This document shows positions 8,290 to 17,713 of a stretch of DNA of 64,000 nt, in pieces. Source of the DNA: Lachnospiraceae bacterium (lineage in GTDB: Bacteria > Bacillota > Clostridia > Lachnospirales > Lachnospiraceae); contig JAILKJ010000066.1 of assembly GCA_024693845.1 (NCBI GenBank), forward strand, positions 1-64,000, given 5' to 3'. Made by a program: the position numbers and the translations under genes. Position 1 is the stretch's first letter, and every line of letters starts with the position of its first letter. A model generated the notes under the pieces. It searched no databases and was not told the DNA's origin. It saw only the letters and a list, made by a program, of their open reading frames with translations.

Positions 8290-8724
8290 CTATAACTCCG
8301 CGATCTCCTCCTGCGTAACTACTTTGATCCCTGCCTTGGTGAAGGCCGCCTCCGCCGCCTTGTGATCATTCACCCGCAGCACCATATAAGCCTGGTCGCT
8401 GCTTGCCGCCGTGGAAAGGGCATACATGTAATCCAGATTGATCTGCTTGCTTGCAAGAACCTCCAGCACATGCTTCAGACCGCCGGGAGAATCGGGGATC
8501 GCTACGATCACCACGCTGGTCAGCTTATTGATGTAGCCGGCATCCTTCAGCACCGTGGTAGCATCATAGACATCATCCACAATGATGCGGACAATACCGA
8601 AGCCCTCGGTCTCTGCCAGGGAAAGTGCCCGCATATTGATCTTGTTGGCCGCCAGCACATCGGTCATCTCACACATCTTACCGGGTTTATTCTCAAGAAA
8701 AATGGAAACCTGTTTTACGCTCAT
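8290..8724 (-). CDS. Tandem ACT-domain protein
   Basis: 144 residues forming two ACT domains: residues ~1-70 (VSIFLENKPGKMCEMTDVLA, then INMRALSLAET) and ~70-140 (VVIVAIPDSPGGLKHVLEVL, then INLDYMYALST). ACT pairs bind small ligands, usually amino acids, and regulate metabolic enzymes. Stand-alone versions of this type are commonly found beside phenylacetate-CoA ligase and indolepyruvate oxidoreductase genes, as here, so it may sense an aromatic or branched amino acid; this is inference. ATG start with AAGGAGG 6 nt upstream. It is the last gene of the iorA-iorB-paaK operon, 14 bp after paaK. Confidence 0.88.
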   Translation of the reverse strand: MSVKQVSIFLENKPGKMCEMTDVLAANKINMRALSLAETEGFGIVRIIVDDVYDATTVLKDAGYINKLTSVVIVAIPDSPGGLKHVLEVLASKQINLDYMYALSTAASSDQAYMVLRVNDHKAAEAAFTKAGIKVVTQEEIAEL

Positions 8725-8738
8725 ACTCTCCCTCCTTT

Positions 8739-10040
8739 TCAGATCTTTCTGTTGTCGATCACTCGAACAGCCTTGCCTTCGCTTCTCGTAATGCTCTTGG
8801 GTGCAACCAGTGTTACCTTGGCCGTGATGCCCAGCATGGATCTCAGACCTGCCACCAGTTCTTTCTGTGCCTTGGTGATATCGGTCACGTTATCGGTAAA
8901 CATCTCCGGTGTCATCTCCACATGTACATCCAGGGTATCCGTGTTGTTCTCACGGCCCACGATGATCTGGTAGTTAGCCTGATAGCCATGCTCCAGAAGC
9001 ACGGTCTCGATCTGGGACGGGAATACGTTCACGCCGCGGATGATGAGCATGTCGTCGGATCTTCCCCTGGGCTTGTCCATCTTCACATGGGTTCTTCCGC
9101 AGGAGCACTTTTCACGGGTCAGACGGCAGATATCCCTGGTGCGGTAACGCAACATGGGGAAGGCCTTTTTGTCGATGGCCGTAAATACCAGCTCACCCCA
9201 GGTTCCTTCAGGCAGAACCTCTTCCGTATCGGGATCGATGATCTCTGCGATAAAGTGATCCTCGTTGATATGCATACCGGTTTGGGCGCTGCACTCGAAA
9301 GCCACGCCGGGGCCGGAAAGCTCCGTCAGTCCGTAGATATCATAGGCCTTGATGCCCATGGTCTTTTCGATCTCCGCACGCATCTCCTCGCTCCAGGCTT
9401 CTGCGCCGAAGATACCTGCCTTCAGGGGGATATCATCGGGACCCAGTCCCATCTCCTTCATGCTCTCTCCCAGATATGCCGCGTAGCTGGGCGTACAGCA
9501 GATGATGGATGCCTGCAGATCCTGAATGAACATGATCTGTCTCTCGGTATTACCGGAGGAGATCGGTACGGTCATACAGCCCACCTTGTGGCTGCCGCCG
9601 TTAAGTCCTGCGCCGCCGGTGAAAAGTCCGAATCCGTAAGAGATCTGGCACACGTCCTCCTCGCTGCCTCCTGCCGCCATGATGGCTCTGGCGCAGCAGT
9701 CCTCCCACAGATCGATGTCACCCTGGGTATAGAAAGCCACTACCCTTTTTCCCGTCGTTCCGGAAGTGGAATGGATCCTTACCACCTGATTCTTGGGTAC
9801 GCCCAAAAGTCCGTAAGGGTAGGAATCCCTTAAGTCATACTTGGACAAAAAAGGCAGCTTGTGCAGATCCTCGATGGATTGGATATCCTCCGGTGTTATC
9901 CCCTTCTTTTCCATTTTTTTGCGGTAGTAAGGCACATTCTCCCAAACGTGCTTTACCTGCTCTTTCAGTTTCTTGTTCTGAATGGCAACGATCTCATCTC
10001 TCGATGCACATTCGATCTCCTGTTGATAGTAGCGTTCCAC
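8739..10040 (-). CDS. paaK: Phenylacetate-CoA ligase family enzyme
   Basis: 433 residues, usual for the family. It activates an aryl acid such as phenylacetate or indoleacetate with ATP and CoA through an acyl-AMP intermediate. Visible motifs are the P-loop-like STSGTTGKRV (~95), YGLTELSGPG, YRTRDICRL and GRSDDMLIIRGVNVFP. Four Cys/His residues in REKCSCGRTH resemble the small metal knuckle of this family. It starts at GTG (10038-10040), 7 nt after AAGGAGG. Placed after iorAB, it probably handles aryl-acetyl products of amino-acid fermentation, possibly running toward ATP formation; the direction is inferred. Confidence 0.92.
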   Translation of the reverse strand: MERYYQQEIECASRDEIVAIQNKKLKEQVKHVWENVPYYRKKMEKKGITPEDIQSIEDLHKLPFLSKYDLRDSYPYGLLGVPKNQVVRIHSTSGTTGKRVVAFYTQGDIDLWEDCCARAIMAAGGSEEDVCQISYGFGLFTGGAGLNGGSHKVGCMTVPISSGNTERQIMFIQDLQASIICCTPSYAAYLGESMKEMGLGPDDIPLKAGIFGAEAWSEEMRAEIEKTMGIKAYDIYGLTELSGPGVAFECSAQTGMHINEDHFIAEIIDPDTEEVLPEGTWGELVFTAIDKKAFPMLRYRTRDICRLTREKCSCGRTHVKMDKPRGRSDDMLIIRGVNVFPSQIETVLLEHGYQANYQIIVGRENNTDTLDVHVEMTPEMFTDNVTDITKAQKELVAGLRSMLGITAKVTLVAPKSITRSEGKAVRVIDNRKI

Positions 10041-10106
10041 TGTTTTCCTCCTTCTCTTCGTTCCGATCCCCTCTCCGAACCGAAAAAGATCGTGTTGTCG
10101 TGTTCC

Positions 10107-10679
10107 TCAGGCTTTCTCGCCCAGCTCGAAAGCCTTCTTGTTCATCTCCAGGAATTTGGCCGGAACGATCTGCTCCATAGCCTTCATCCATGCATCCTTG
10201 GGGATATCGAAATAGTGGCTGAGTCTGCCCATCAGAACGATGTTCACTGCCTTGGCGCTGCCGGCCTGCTCAGCCAGAGCCAGACAATCCAGAGCATCCA
10301 CTTTTGCCCCAAGTGCTTTCATCTTGTCCACCAGATCCTTCGGATACTCCATGGCTCCCGTGATCACGGGCATGGGATCGATCTGCTGGATATTGGTGAC
10401 TACCTGTCCGTCCTTCTTCAGGTAGGGAAGCCATCTGGCAGCCTCCAGAAGCTCAAAGGATACGATATAATCCGCCTGTCCCTTGTCGATAACGGGGGAA
10501 TATACCTTATCTCCGAATCTTACATAGGTAACCACGCTGCCGCCTCTCTGGGACATGCCGTGCACCTCGGATACCTTTACATCATAGCCCTCGTCCAGCA
10601 AAAGCTTTCCCAGCAGCTTACTGGCAAGAAGAGAACCCTGTCCTCCTACGCCGACGATCATCACATTTTTCGTTTCCAT
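10107..10679 (-). CDS. iorB: Indolepyruvate oxidoreductase subunit beta
   Basis: 190 residues, the gamma-type catalytic partner domain of 2-oxoacid:ferredoxin oxidoreductases. It begins with MIVGVGGQGSLLASKLLGKL, followed by SEVHGMSQRGGSVVTYVRFG, both typical of IorB. With IorA it oxidatively decarboxylates aryl pyruvates from Trp, Phe and Tyr to aryl-acetyl-CoA, reducing ferredoxin. One base separates it from the iorA stop (TGA-G-ATG), so the two are translationally coupled. A 66-bp gap separates it from paaK downstream. Confidence 0.93.
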   Translation of the reverse strand: METKNVMIVGVGGQGSLLASKLLGKLLLDEGYDVKVSEVHGMSQRGGSVVTYVRFGDKVYSPVIDKGQADYIVSFELLEAARWLPYLKKDGQVVTNIQQIDPMPVITGAMEYPKDLVDKMKALGAKVDALDCLALAEQAGSAKAVNIVLMGRLSHYFDIPKDAWMKAMEQIVPAKFLEMNKKAFELGEKA

Positions 10680-10680
10680 C

Positions 10681-12471
10681 TCAGCCCTCCTCCTTTTTGC
10701 AGCCTTCGAGTGCTCCTACCGGACACAGCTGCTGGCAAACGCCGCAGCCCACGCAAAGGGTTGTATCGATATGGGCCTTTCCGTCCTTCATGGAAATGGC
10801 GGGACAGCCGATCTTCATACAGGATTTGCAGCCGACGCACTTATCCTTGTTCACCGTAAGGGGCGGATTGTGCTTTACATACTTCAGAAGCGCGCAGGGC
10901 CTTCTGGAAATGATCACGGAAGGCTCTTTTGCGGCAACCTCTTCCTTAACCGCCTCCTCACAGGCCTTCAGATCGTAAGGATCCACTACGCGGACACGCT
11001 CAAAGCCCATGGAACGGCACAGCGCCTCCAGATCGATCTTGCCTGCCGGATCTCCCTTGATGTTATAGCCCGTGGTGGGATTCTGCTGATGGCCCGTCAT
11101 ACCGGTGATGGAATTATCCAGGATGATCACCGTGGAATCGGACTGGTTATATGCGATATTGGCAAGTCCGGTCATACCGGAATGCATGAAGGTGGAATCA
11201 CCGATCACGGCAACAACCCTCTTATCCTCGTCCTCCTTTGAAGCCACGTTAAAGCCGTGGATCGCGCTGACGGAAGCGCCCATGCAGAGGGTCATGTCAA
11301 TGGCGGAAAGAGGTGCCACAGCTCCTAAGGTGTAGCAGCCGATATCGCCGAGGACCGTGCATTTTTGCTTGCTGAGGGTATAGAACAGGCCTCTGTGAGG
11401 GCAACCTGCACACATTACGGGAGGACGCATGGGGATCTGGTCGCTGACAGTAAGCTCTCTGTCCGCTTCGTGGCTCTGTCCCCAGACAAAGCTTGCCAGA
11501 CACTCCCGGATCAGATTCTGGGAAAACTCCCCGCAGATGGGCAGCAGATCCTTACCGTGAACGGAAAGACCCAGGCTCTTGCAATGGGTCTCGATGATGG
11601 GATCCAGCTCCTCAACCACGATCAGGACCTCGTTATCCTTGGCAAAAGAAAGAATCAGGTCCCTGGGAAGAGGATTCACCATACCCAGCTTTAGAACGGA
11701 AACCGTGTTTCCGAATACTTCCTTTACATACTGATAAGAGGTGGAGGAGGTGATGATACCTACCTTTCTGCCACTGGGGCTCTTGCCGCTTCCTGCGGCA
11801 CTTTCCACCCTGTTGATCTCGCTCTTTTCCGCCCAGGCAGCAAGTCTTGCCATGCGGTCCTCCACAAAGGGATGACGGCGGATGGCGTTGCCGGGCATCA
11901 TAACGTATTTCGGAATGTTCTTCTCATATGCCTTTCTCTCGGGAAGTACACGCTCGGAAGTCTCAACCACCGACTGGGAATGTGCCACGCGGGTGCACAT
12001 CTTCATGATCACCGGGGTATCGTATTCCTCGGAAATCTCATAAGCCAGCTTGGCAAAAGTGAGGGCCTCAGCGGAATCGGAGGGCTCCAGCATGGGAACC
12101 TTCGATGCAATGGCATGGTGTCTGGAATCCTGCTCATTCTGGGAAGAATGCATTCCCGCATCATCTGCCACGCAGATCACAACGCCGCCGTTGACACCGG
12201 TATAGGACATGGTATAGAGCGGATCCGCCGCCACGTTCAGTCCCACGTGCTTCATGCCGCAGAAGCTTCTGCGTCCTGCCAGGGATGCGCCGAAAGCCGC
12301 TTCCATGGCTACCTTCTCATTGGGTGCCCACTCACAATAGATCTCATCATACTTTGCCGCTTCCTCCGTCACCTCGGTACTGGGCGTGCCGGGGTAACTG
12401 GAAACAAAACTGCAGCCTGCCTCGTAAAGGCCACGGGCAAAGGCTTTATTTCCGAGCATTAACTCCTTCAT
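10681..12471 (-). CDS. iorA: Indolepyruvate ferredoxin oxidoreductase subunit alpha
   Basis: 596 residues. The N-terminal pyrimidine-binding region starts MLGNKAFARGLYEAGCSFVSSYPGTP; the thiamin diphosphate domain has GDIGCYTLG, GASVSAIHGFN, VIGDSTFMHSGMTGL and NSITGMTGHQQNP. The C-terminus has a 2[4Fe-4S] ferredoxin module (CVGCKSCMKIGCP and CVGCGVCQQLCP). The start is the ATG at 12469-12471, with TAGGAG 8 nt upstream; a longer in-frame ATG 14 codons earlier lacks such a site. It is the first gene of the iorA-iorB-paaK-ACT operon, with its own promoter upstream. Confidence 0.95.
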   Translation of the reverse strand: MKELMLGNKAFARGLYEAGCSFVSSYPGTPSTEVTEEAAKYDEIYCEWAPNEKVAMEAAFGASLAGRRSFCGMKHVGLNVAADPLYTMSYTGVNGGVVICVADDAGMHSSQNEQDSRHHAIASKVPMLEPSDSAEALTFAKLAYEISEEYDTPVIMKMCTRVAHSQSVVETSERVLPERKAYEKNIPKYVMMPGNAIRRHPFVEDRMARLAAWAEKSEINRVESAAGSGKSPSGRKVGIITSSTSYQYVKEVFGNTVSVLKLGMVNPLPRDLILSFAKDNEVLIVVEELDPIIETHCKSLGLSVHGKDLLPICGEFSQNLIRECLASFVWGQSHEADRELTVSDQIPMRPPVMCAGCPHRGLFYTLSKQKCTVLGDIGCYTLGAVAPLSAIDMTLCMGASVSAIHGFNVASKEDEDKRVVAVIGDSTFMHSGMTGLANIAYNQSDSTVIILDNSITGMTGHQQNPTTGYNIKGDPAGKIDLEALCRSMGFERVRVVDPYDLKACEEAVKEEVAAKEPSVIISRRPCALLKYVKHNPPLTVNKDKCVGCKSCMKIGCPAISMKDGKAHIDTTLCVGCGVCQQLCPVGALEGCKKEEG

Positions 12472-12537
12472 TTCTCTTCTCCTATCCTTAATGATCACGT
12501 ATCTTCGGGGCATACTCTGTCCCGGACCGCTTCGCCT

Positions 12538-12566
12538 ATTGTATCATAAAGACCACGACAGGTAAA
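12538..12566 (-). promoter_or_regulatory. Promoter of the iorA operon
   Basis: On the minus strand TTTACC (12561-12566), a 17-bp spacer and TACAAT (12538-12543), 67 bp upstream of the iorA start. It lies just past the stop of the response-regulator gene. Confidence 0.6.
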
Positions 12567-12568
12567 CC

Positions 12569-13414
12569 TTAAGTCTTTTCCCTTTGGAGGAAAAACTCAC
12601 TGAGTTTTTCAAGCAGCTCCTCCTTATGAATACTCTTCAAAAAATACCCCTCGGGCTTTAAGTCAAGCACCGCCATGACGCTTTCCCTATCACTTTTGCC
12701 TGTGAGGAACATCACCGGGATCGAGCTGGTCTCCGGTTCACTCCGCAGCATCTGCAACACCTGGGGGCCGCTGGTGACCGGCATCTCATGATCCAGCAGG
12801 ATCAGATCGGCCTTGTTTTTTCCCAGCCACTTGATGGCCTGAAGCCCCGAGGTGACCATGGCCACCTTGTAGCTGTCCCGCAGCCACTCCCTGGCGATAC
12901 CCAAAAATCCCGGGTCGTCGTCCACGATCAGAATGGTCCTTTTATGTCCGCCGGATGTCGTCTTTTTAAACAGATCCGATACCGTCTCCAGAAAAGTCAC
13001 ATGATCCACCGGTCTGGAAAAGGTCTTATAGATCAGTCCCGGGGGAATGCTGTCCTTGATCAGCTTAAGCTCGTTGCTGGTCCCTATGGGGATCAGGTAA
13101 GTATCCGAATCGGAAAGCTGCTCCGACAGATATGGCATCAGATCATCCGGCGGTCTTCTGCCTTCATCCATGTAAAGGATGATGGGCCCTTTTTTATCCC
13201 AGTTTCGTTCTATCCGCTCCGGTTCCCATACGGAAAAAGTGCTCTTGATCTGTATCTCCGAAAGCTTATTGATCAGAACCCTGGTAAGAAAGCTGTCTTT
13301 TTCAGAGACCACAAGAGCCCGGGGCGGTTCTTCCTTTTCTCCCTTAATGGCAGCCTGCATATCCGCACTGAAGAACCCGATCAGCTTTTCGTCCATATCA
13401 TCTGTTCTTCCCAT
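12569..13414 (-). CDS. Response regulator with a degenerate and an intact receiver domain
   Basis: 281 residues. The C-terminal half (~155-278) is a full receiver: acidic pocket DDDPG, phosphoacceptor D208 in LILLDHEMP, Thr in MFLTGKS and Lys in YFLKSIH. The N-terminal half (~30-150) has receiver-like spacing (RALVVSEKDSFLTRVL, GPIILYMDEG, YLIPIGTSNE, IYKTFSRPVD) but no clear acceptor Asp at the strand-3 end. No DNA-binding or enzymatic output domain follows, so it probably acts by protein contact or as a phosphate relay. It starts 3 bp after the hybrid kinase stop with GAGGGGG as ribosome site, so it is almost certainly its partner. Confidence 0.88.
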   Translation of the reverse strand: MGRTDDMDEKLIGFFSADMQAAIKGEKEEPPRALVVSEKDSFLTRVLINKLSEIQIKSTFSVWEPERIERNWDKKGPIILYMDEGRRPPDDLMPYLSEQLSDSDTYLIPIGTSNELKLIKDSIPPGLIYKTFSRPVDHVTFLETVSDLFKKTTSGGHKRTILIVDDDPGFLGIAREWLRDSYKVAMVTSGLQAIKWLGKNKADLILLDHEMPVTSGPQVLQMLRSEPETSSIPVMFLTGKSDRESVMAVLDLKPEGYFLKSIHKEELLEKLSEFFLQREKT

Positions 13415-13417
13415 TTG

Positions 13418-16400
13418 TTACCCCCTCATTCCTTTTATCACTTCTTCCATTCCGTCCCAGTCGCAGTTTTTCAGACCTTTGGCCAGTGCCTCAAACCGCT
13501 CTGCGTCCTCTTTCTCAAGGTCGTATTCCATCACCTGGTTTACGATCATCTCAACGGAATCATAGTCCATCTGCGAGATCACATCCTGAAGTGTCATGTA
13601 GGCATTCTGAAGCTCTTCCGGCGGGATCTTTTTCTTCGATGCGTCAGCGCCGCTGCCCTGCAGCACGGACAAAGGACCGGAAAAGGCTCTGTACATCTCC
13701 AGCATCCCGGAGACGTTTTCGTCTATGTATGTCGTATCGCCCTTTTTGCCCGCCTCCTCCAGCTTTTCACAGATGGAGGACAGCTCTCCGGCTCCCGCAA
13801 AACGGGCGGAGGTCTTCAGGGCATGTACCTTGACGGTAAACAGTTCGATATCACCGCTGCCGGCAGCCTCTTCCAGAACCTTGGCATTATCTTCGATGGA
13901 TGCGGCAAATACCTTCAGACTTTTGATATAGGTATTCGTTCCGCCGCAGTTTTTGATCCCCTCCGAAACATCTATCCCCTTTACTTCCTTAAGGCGGGCA
14001 TATTCCTCCGGAAGCTCTGCAGGCGCTGCGGTTGTCGCGACCGCGTCTCCCTCACCGGGACGCTGGATCATCCGTTCCGGAAGATGCCGCATGATGGCCG
14101 TTTCCAAAGCCTCACAGTCAACGGGCTTGGAAAGATATCCGTCAAAGCCCTTGGACCGGTAGAACTCTTCGCCTCCTGCCGTGGCATTGGCCGTCAGGGC
14201 ATAGACAGGAAGCTCGGGATGGGTTTCCCGGATCTTTGCAATGGTCTGTAAGCCGTCCATACCGGGCATCATATGATCCAGCAGCACCACATTAAAGCTG
14301 CCGTACTTGATCTTTTCAAGGCACTCCTCACCGCTTTCGGCCGTGGTCACAAAGACTCTCGTTCCCTTCAGCAGTCCCTTGATCACCGTCAGGTTCATGG
14401 GGTTGTCATCCACCACAAGGATATCCGCATCGGGAGCTACAAACTTGGGTACATAGGGGCCGCTGCGGGCATTTTCGTCCCGTTCGGTAAACTTTCCCAC
14501 CGGGGTGGGATCCACGATCTTCTGGGGCAGCATAAAGATGAACTCGCTGCCTTCTCCGTATACACTCTCGCAGGTCAGGCTTCCGCCGAGGAGCTCTGCA
14601 AAGCGGCGTGAGATATCCAGCCCCAGTCCCGTACCCTGGATGGCGCTGTTTTTCTCTTCATCCAGCCTTTCATAGGCGGTAAAGAGCTTATCCATGTCTT
14701 CTTCTTTGATACCGATCCCCGTATCCTTCACGCTGATACGAAGCAGGCAGGTATCTTCCTTTTTCTCCTCCATCGATACCCGCAGGGTAAAACCGCCGGC
14801 ATCCGTGTATTTCACGGCATTTGTCAAAAGGTTCAGGGTCACCTGCTTGATCTTGCCCTCATCGCCGAACAAAAGCTTCGGCAGCTCTTCATCGATCTTC
14901 ACATCAAAGGCCAGATCTTTTTCCTGGCTCCTGACACGGATCATGGATACGATGGCACGCAGCATACTGACGGTATCGTATTTTTGCTCCACCGGATGCA
15001 TACCGCCGGATTCGATCTTGGACATATCCAGCAGGTCGTTGATCAGGGAAAGCAGGGACTCCGATGCTCTTCGGATATCCCTGGCATATCCGGTGACGGA
15101 GCTGCTGTAGGCCTTCGGCACATCCTTGGTATCTTCTCTTAAGATCATCTCATCCATACCCATGATGGTATTGATGGGGGTACGGATCTCATGGGACATA
15201 TTGGCAAGGAACCGGGACTTGGCGGAATTGGCCCGCTCCGCCTCCTCTTTGGCCTTACGGATCTCGTTGTACTGCCTGCGGATAACGGTCCCCGACATGA
15301 TGCGCCATACGATGATGCCCACCACAGCCGCCAGCAGCGCCAAAAGAAGGATCCGGACTCCTACCAGCTCCAGGATCCTGGGCTGTTTGGTGATGGCAAA
15401 TGTGGTGTCCTTCATGACCTCATTGCCTTGCTCATTCATCAGCTGGATATGCAGGGTATAATTTCCGTAGGAAAGATGGTTAAATTCCAGGGGCGTCAGT
15501 TCGCTCTTCCTGGCTGTGATCCCTTCGTCGCCGCTGCCCTCCAGATATACTCTCACCATAGGATCCAGGGTGGTATAATCCAGCACCGCAGGATTGATCT
15601 GGATACGTCTGACATCATTGGGGATCACATAGTTTCCCGAATCATCCGGCAGGATCTCCTTATCATCGGCCATCAGCTTACGGAGATTCGTCTTGATCTC
15701 CGAAAACTCCTCCTTGAAATCCTCGATGTTCACCCGGCATACGCCGGTCTGACCGGCGATATACAGATTTCCGTCCTCCTCCAGATGACTGTAGGAATGC
15801 ACGATGGGTGTATTGGTCAGGCCGTTGGCCGTGTTGAACAGGGCATATTCCCTGACCTGATCCTGCATCAGATCCTCAGCCTGGGCAACGTAAATGCCCC
15901 GGGAGGTAATGACCCAGACCTTATCATCGCTTCCAAAATACAGATCGAAGTTATTGTTATAGGGAAAAGTGGACACATTAACGATCTCGCCGTCCTTGTA
16001 GTATTCCAGCGAGTTGGAGGTGATGATCCAGTACAGATCCCGCTTATCGTCCCGCTTGATCCGAAGGATCACATCACTGGTCAGACCTTCCTCCCTGCCC
16101 AGCCTGTCGATCTGTCCCGTACCGCTGCGGTAGATATATAGTCCGTCGCCGTCGGTACCGGCCATGATATCGCCGTTGTCTCCCTCCGATACCGTCAGGA
16201 TCACCGAACTGCGAAGTCCGGAATCCTTGGTCAGAACATGCTTGATGGTGCCGTTTTTAAAGCTGGCCACGCCGTTACCGGTGCCCGCCAGGATCATACC
16301 GTTGGACATTTCCGCGATGCAGCGCACCTCATTGCCCGGCATGCCTTCCGCTTCCGTGTAATCGTAGATCTTTCCGTTGGAGCTCATCCTCACCAGACCA

Positions 16401-17713
16401 TGTTCATTGGAAAAAGTGGCGATCCAGAGATTATCTGAGCTGTCTTTAATGATACAGCGGATCCGATCGCTTCCCAGATGATCCTTTAAGTTGGTGACCA
16501 CTTGGTTATGATCCTTGTCCAGGATATACAATCCGTGATCCGTTCCCACATAGAGAAGATCCTTGTACATACAGGTGGTATTTACCACATCCGGCTCCAG
16601 TCCGGCCATTTTCCATACATCCTGAAAATTGTTGGCCATCACCTTCTCCGCGCCCTGACGGGAAGATGCGATCCAGATATTCCCCTGATAATCCGCCGTG
16701 ATCATCTCAATGCTGCCTGTGACGGACAGATGCTCCACCGGATGAAAGCTTTGGTCTTCATCCAGGTATCCCACCTTGCTTTCCGAAACGGCAAAAATGC
16801 GGCCGCAGGCATAAGACAGCCAGCGCACGTTCTCTATGGGCGCCACCGTAATGGCCTTCATTTTTCCCGCATTCTCTCCGAACCGTCCGTAGTAGATCTT
16901 CTCGGATTCGGTTCCCAGATAAACCATGCCGGGCTGCTTCGGATCCGCCAGAACGGTGGTGATCTTTTCCATGCCCAGCTGCGAATGATCATAATACGAG
17001 GAAACTCGTCCGTCATCGATGCTGAAGATATAACCGCTCTTCGTCTGACCGTAAATACGGCCCTTGGAGTCAGCGGAAAGCCTCTGCACCAGTTCCTCTT
17101 TCAACCACTCATCTTCCGGAACACTGACCGTAAGATCGGGGCTGATCATACAGATCCCCGCTGTGGTGGCAGCAAACACATTTCCTTCGCTGTCCCCGGC
17201 AAAATCCCGAACGGAAGAAGATGTCAGTCCGTCCTCCACCGTGATATGGGTCTGCTTACCCCCATCGATGACAACCACGCCGTTGTCGTTTGTGCCTACG
17301 AAGATCCTGCCGCTCTTATCCTCATACAGTGATCTGACACTGGTAAGACCCTCGGCAGCATCCATTCTCTCAAAGGTCGTACCGTCATAGCGGATCAGAC
17401 CGCTGTAGCCGCCGATCCAGACATAGCCGTCGCTTCCGGGCAGGATGAAATTGGCCTCTGAGGTGGGCAGTCCGTTGAAGGAATCATAGAGCACCGACAT
17501 ATAGCCAAGGCCGGAAAGCTGTCCCGTCACGGCATATCCGCCGCCGCAGGGGATCTCCTCGCCCACTTTCTCCCGGGGCATTTTTCCCTCGGGCCCTTCC
17601 TCCTCTGCCCTGATCTGCGCCGTGCCGAAACACAGGCAGAGCAACAGCGCTAAAAATATGACTCCCCTCTTTTGATATCCCGGTTTTGCCTTTCTCATCC
17701 TGACGCCTCTCAT
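13418..17713 (-). CDS. Propeller-sensing hybrid histidine kinase with receiver and HPt domains
   Basis: 1431 residues. Signal peptide or TM at ~15-35, then ~700 residues of two-component-regulator propeller repeats ([19 protein letters not shown] and variants such as [15 protein letters not shown]). A Y_Y_Y-like beta domain ([18 protein letters not shown]), a TM (~780-800) and a short coiled coil follow. HisKA has H841 in [13 protein letters not shown]; HATPase has [22 protein letters not shown] and [12 protein letters not shown]. The receiver has D1146 in [13 protein letters not shown]; the HPt has H1297 in [10 protein letters not shown]. The complete relay His-Asp-His lies in one protein and can hand phosphate to the next gene's receiver. 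The ligand is probably extracellular and unknown. Start overlaps the upstream stop (TAATG). Confidence 0.93.
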   Translation of the reverse strand: MRGVRMRKAKPGYQKRGVIFLALLLCLCFGTAQIRAEEEGPEGKMPREKVGEEIPCGGGYAVTGQLSGLGYMSVLYDSFNGLPTSEANFILPGSDGYVWIGGYSGLIRYDGTTFERMDAAEGLTSVRSLYEDKSGRIFVGTNDNGVVVIDGGKQTHITVEDGLTSSSVRDFAGDSEGNVFAATTAGICMISPDLTVSVPEDEWLKEELVQRLSADSKGRIYGQTKSGYIFSIDDGRVSSYYDHSQLGMEKITTVLADPKQPGMVYLGTESEKIYYGRFGENAGKMKAITVAPIENVRWLSYACGRIFAVSESKVGYLDEDQSFHPVEHLSVTGSIEMITADYQGNIWIASSRQGAEKVMANNFQDVWKMAGLEPDVVNTTCMYKDLLYVGTDHGLYILDKDHNQVVTNLKDHLGSDRIRCIIKDSSDNLWIATFSNEHGLVRMSSNGKIYDYTEAEGMPGNEVRCIAEMSNGMILAGTGNGVASFKNGTIKHVLTKDSGLRSSVILTVSEGDNGDIMAGTDGDGLYIYRSGTGQIDRLGREEGLTSDVILRIKRDDKRDLYWIITSNSLEYYKDGEIVNVSTFPYNNNFDLYFGSDDKVWVITSRGIYVAQAEDLMQDQVREYALFNTANGLTNTPIVHSYSHLEEDGNLYIAGQTGVCRVNIEDFKEEFSEIKTNLRKLMADDKEILPDDSGNYVIPNDVRRIQINPAVLDYTTLDPMVRVYLEGSGDEGITARKSELTPLEFNHLSYGNYTLHIQLMNEQGNEVMKDTTFAITKQPRILELVGVRILLLALLAAVVGIIVWRIMSGTVIRRQYNEIRKAKEEAERANSAKSRFLANMSHEIRTPINTIMGMDEMILREDTKDVPKAYSSSVTGYARDIRRASESLLSLINDLLDMSKIESGGMHPVEQKYDTVSMLRAIVSMIRVRSQEKDLAFDVKIDEELPKLLFGDEGKIKQVTLNLLTNAVKYTDAGGFTLRVSMEEKKEDTCLLRISVKDTGIGIKEEDMDKLFTAYERLDEEKNSAIQGTGLGLDISRRFAELLGGSLTCESVYGEGSEFIFMLPQKIVDPTPVGKFTERDENARSGPYVPKFVAPDADILVVDDNPMNLTVIKGLLKGTRVFVTTAESGEECLEKIKYGSFNVVLLDHMMPGMDGLQTIAKIRETHPELPVYALTANATAGGEEFYRSKGFDGYLSKPVDCEALETAIMRHLPERMIQRPGEGDAVATTAAPAELPEEYARLKEVKGIDVSEGIKNCGGTNTYIKSLKVFAASIEDNAKVLEEAAGSGDIELFTVKVHALKTSARFAGAGELSSICEKLEEAGKKGDTTYIDENVSGMLEMYRAFSGPLSVLQGSGADASKKKIPPEELQNAYMTLQDVISQMDYDSVEMIVNQVMEYDLEKEDAERFEALAKGLKNCDWDGMEEVIKGMRG

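Noticed and set aside
15191..16141. 316-codon plus-strand frame opposite the hybrid histidine kinase
   Set aside because: Antisense shadow with biased composition; the kinase reading is certain.
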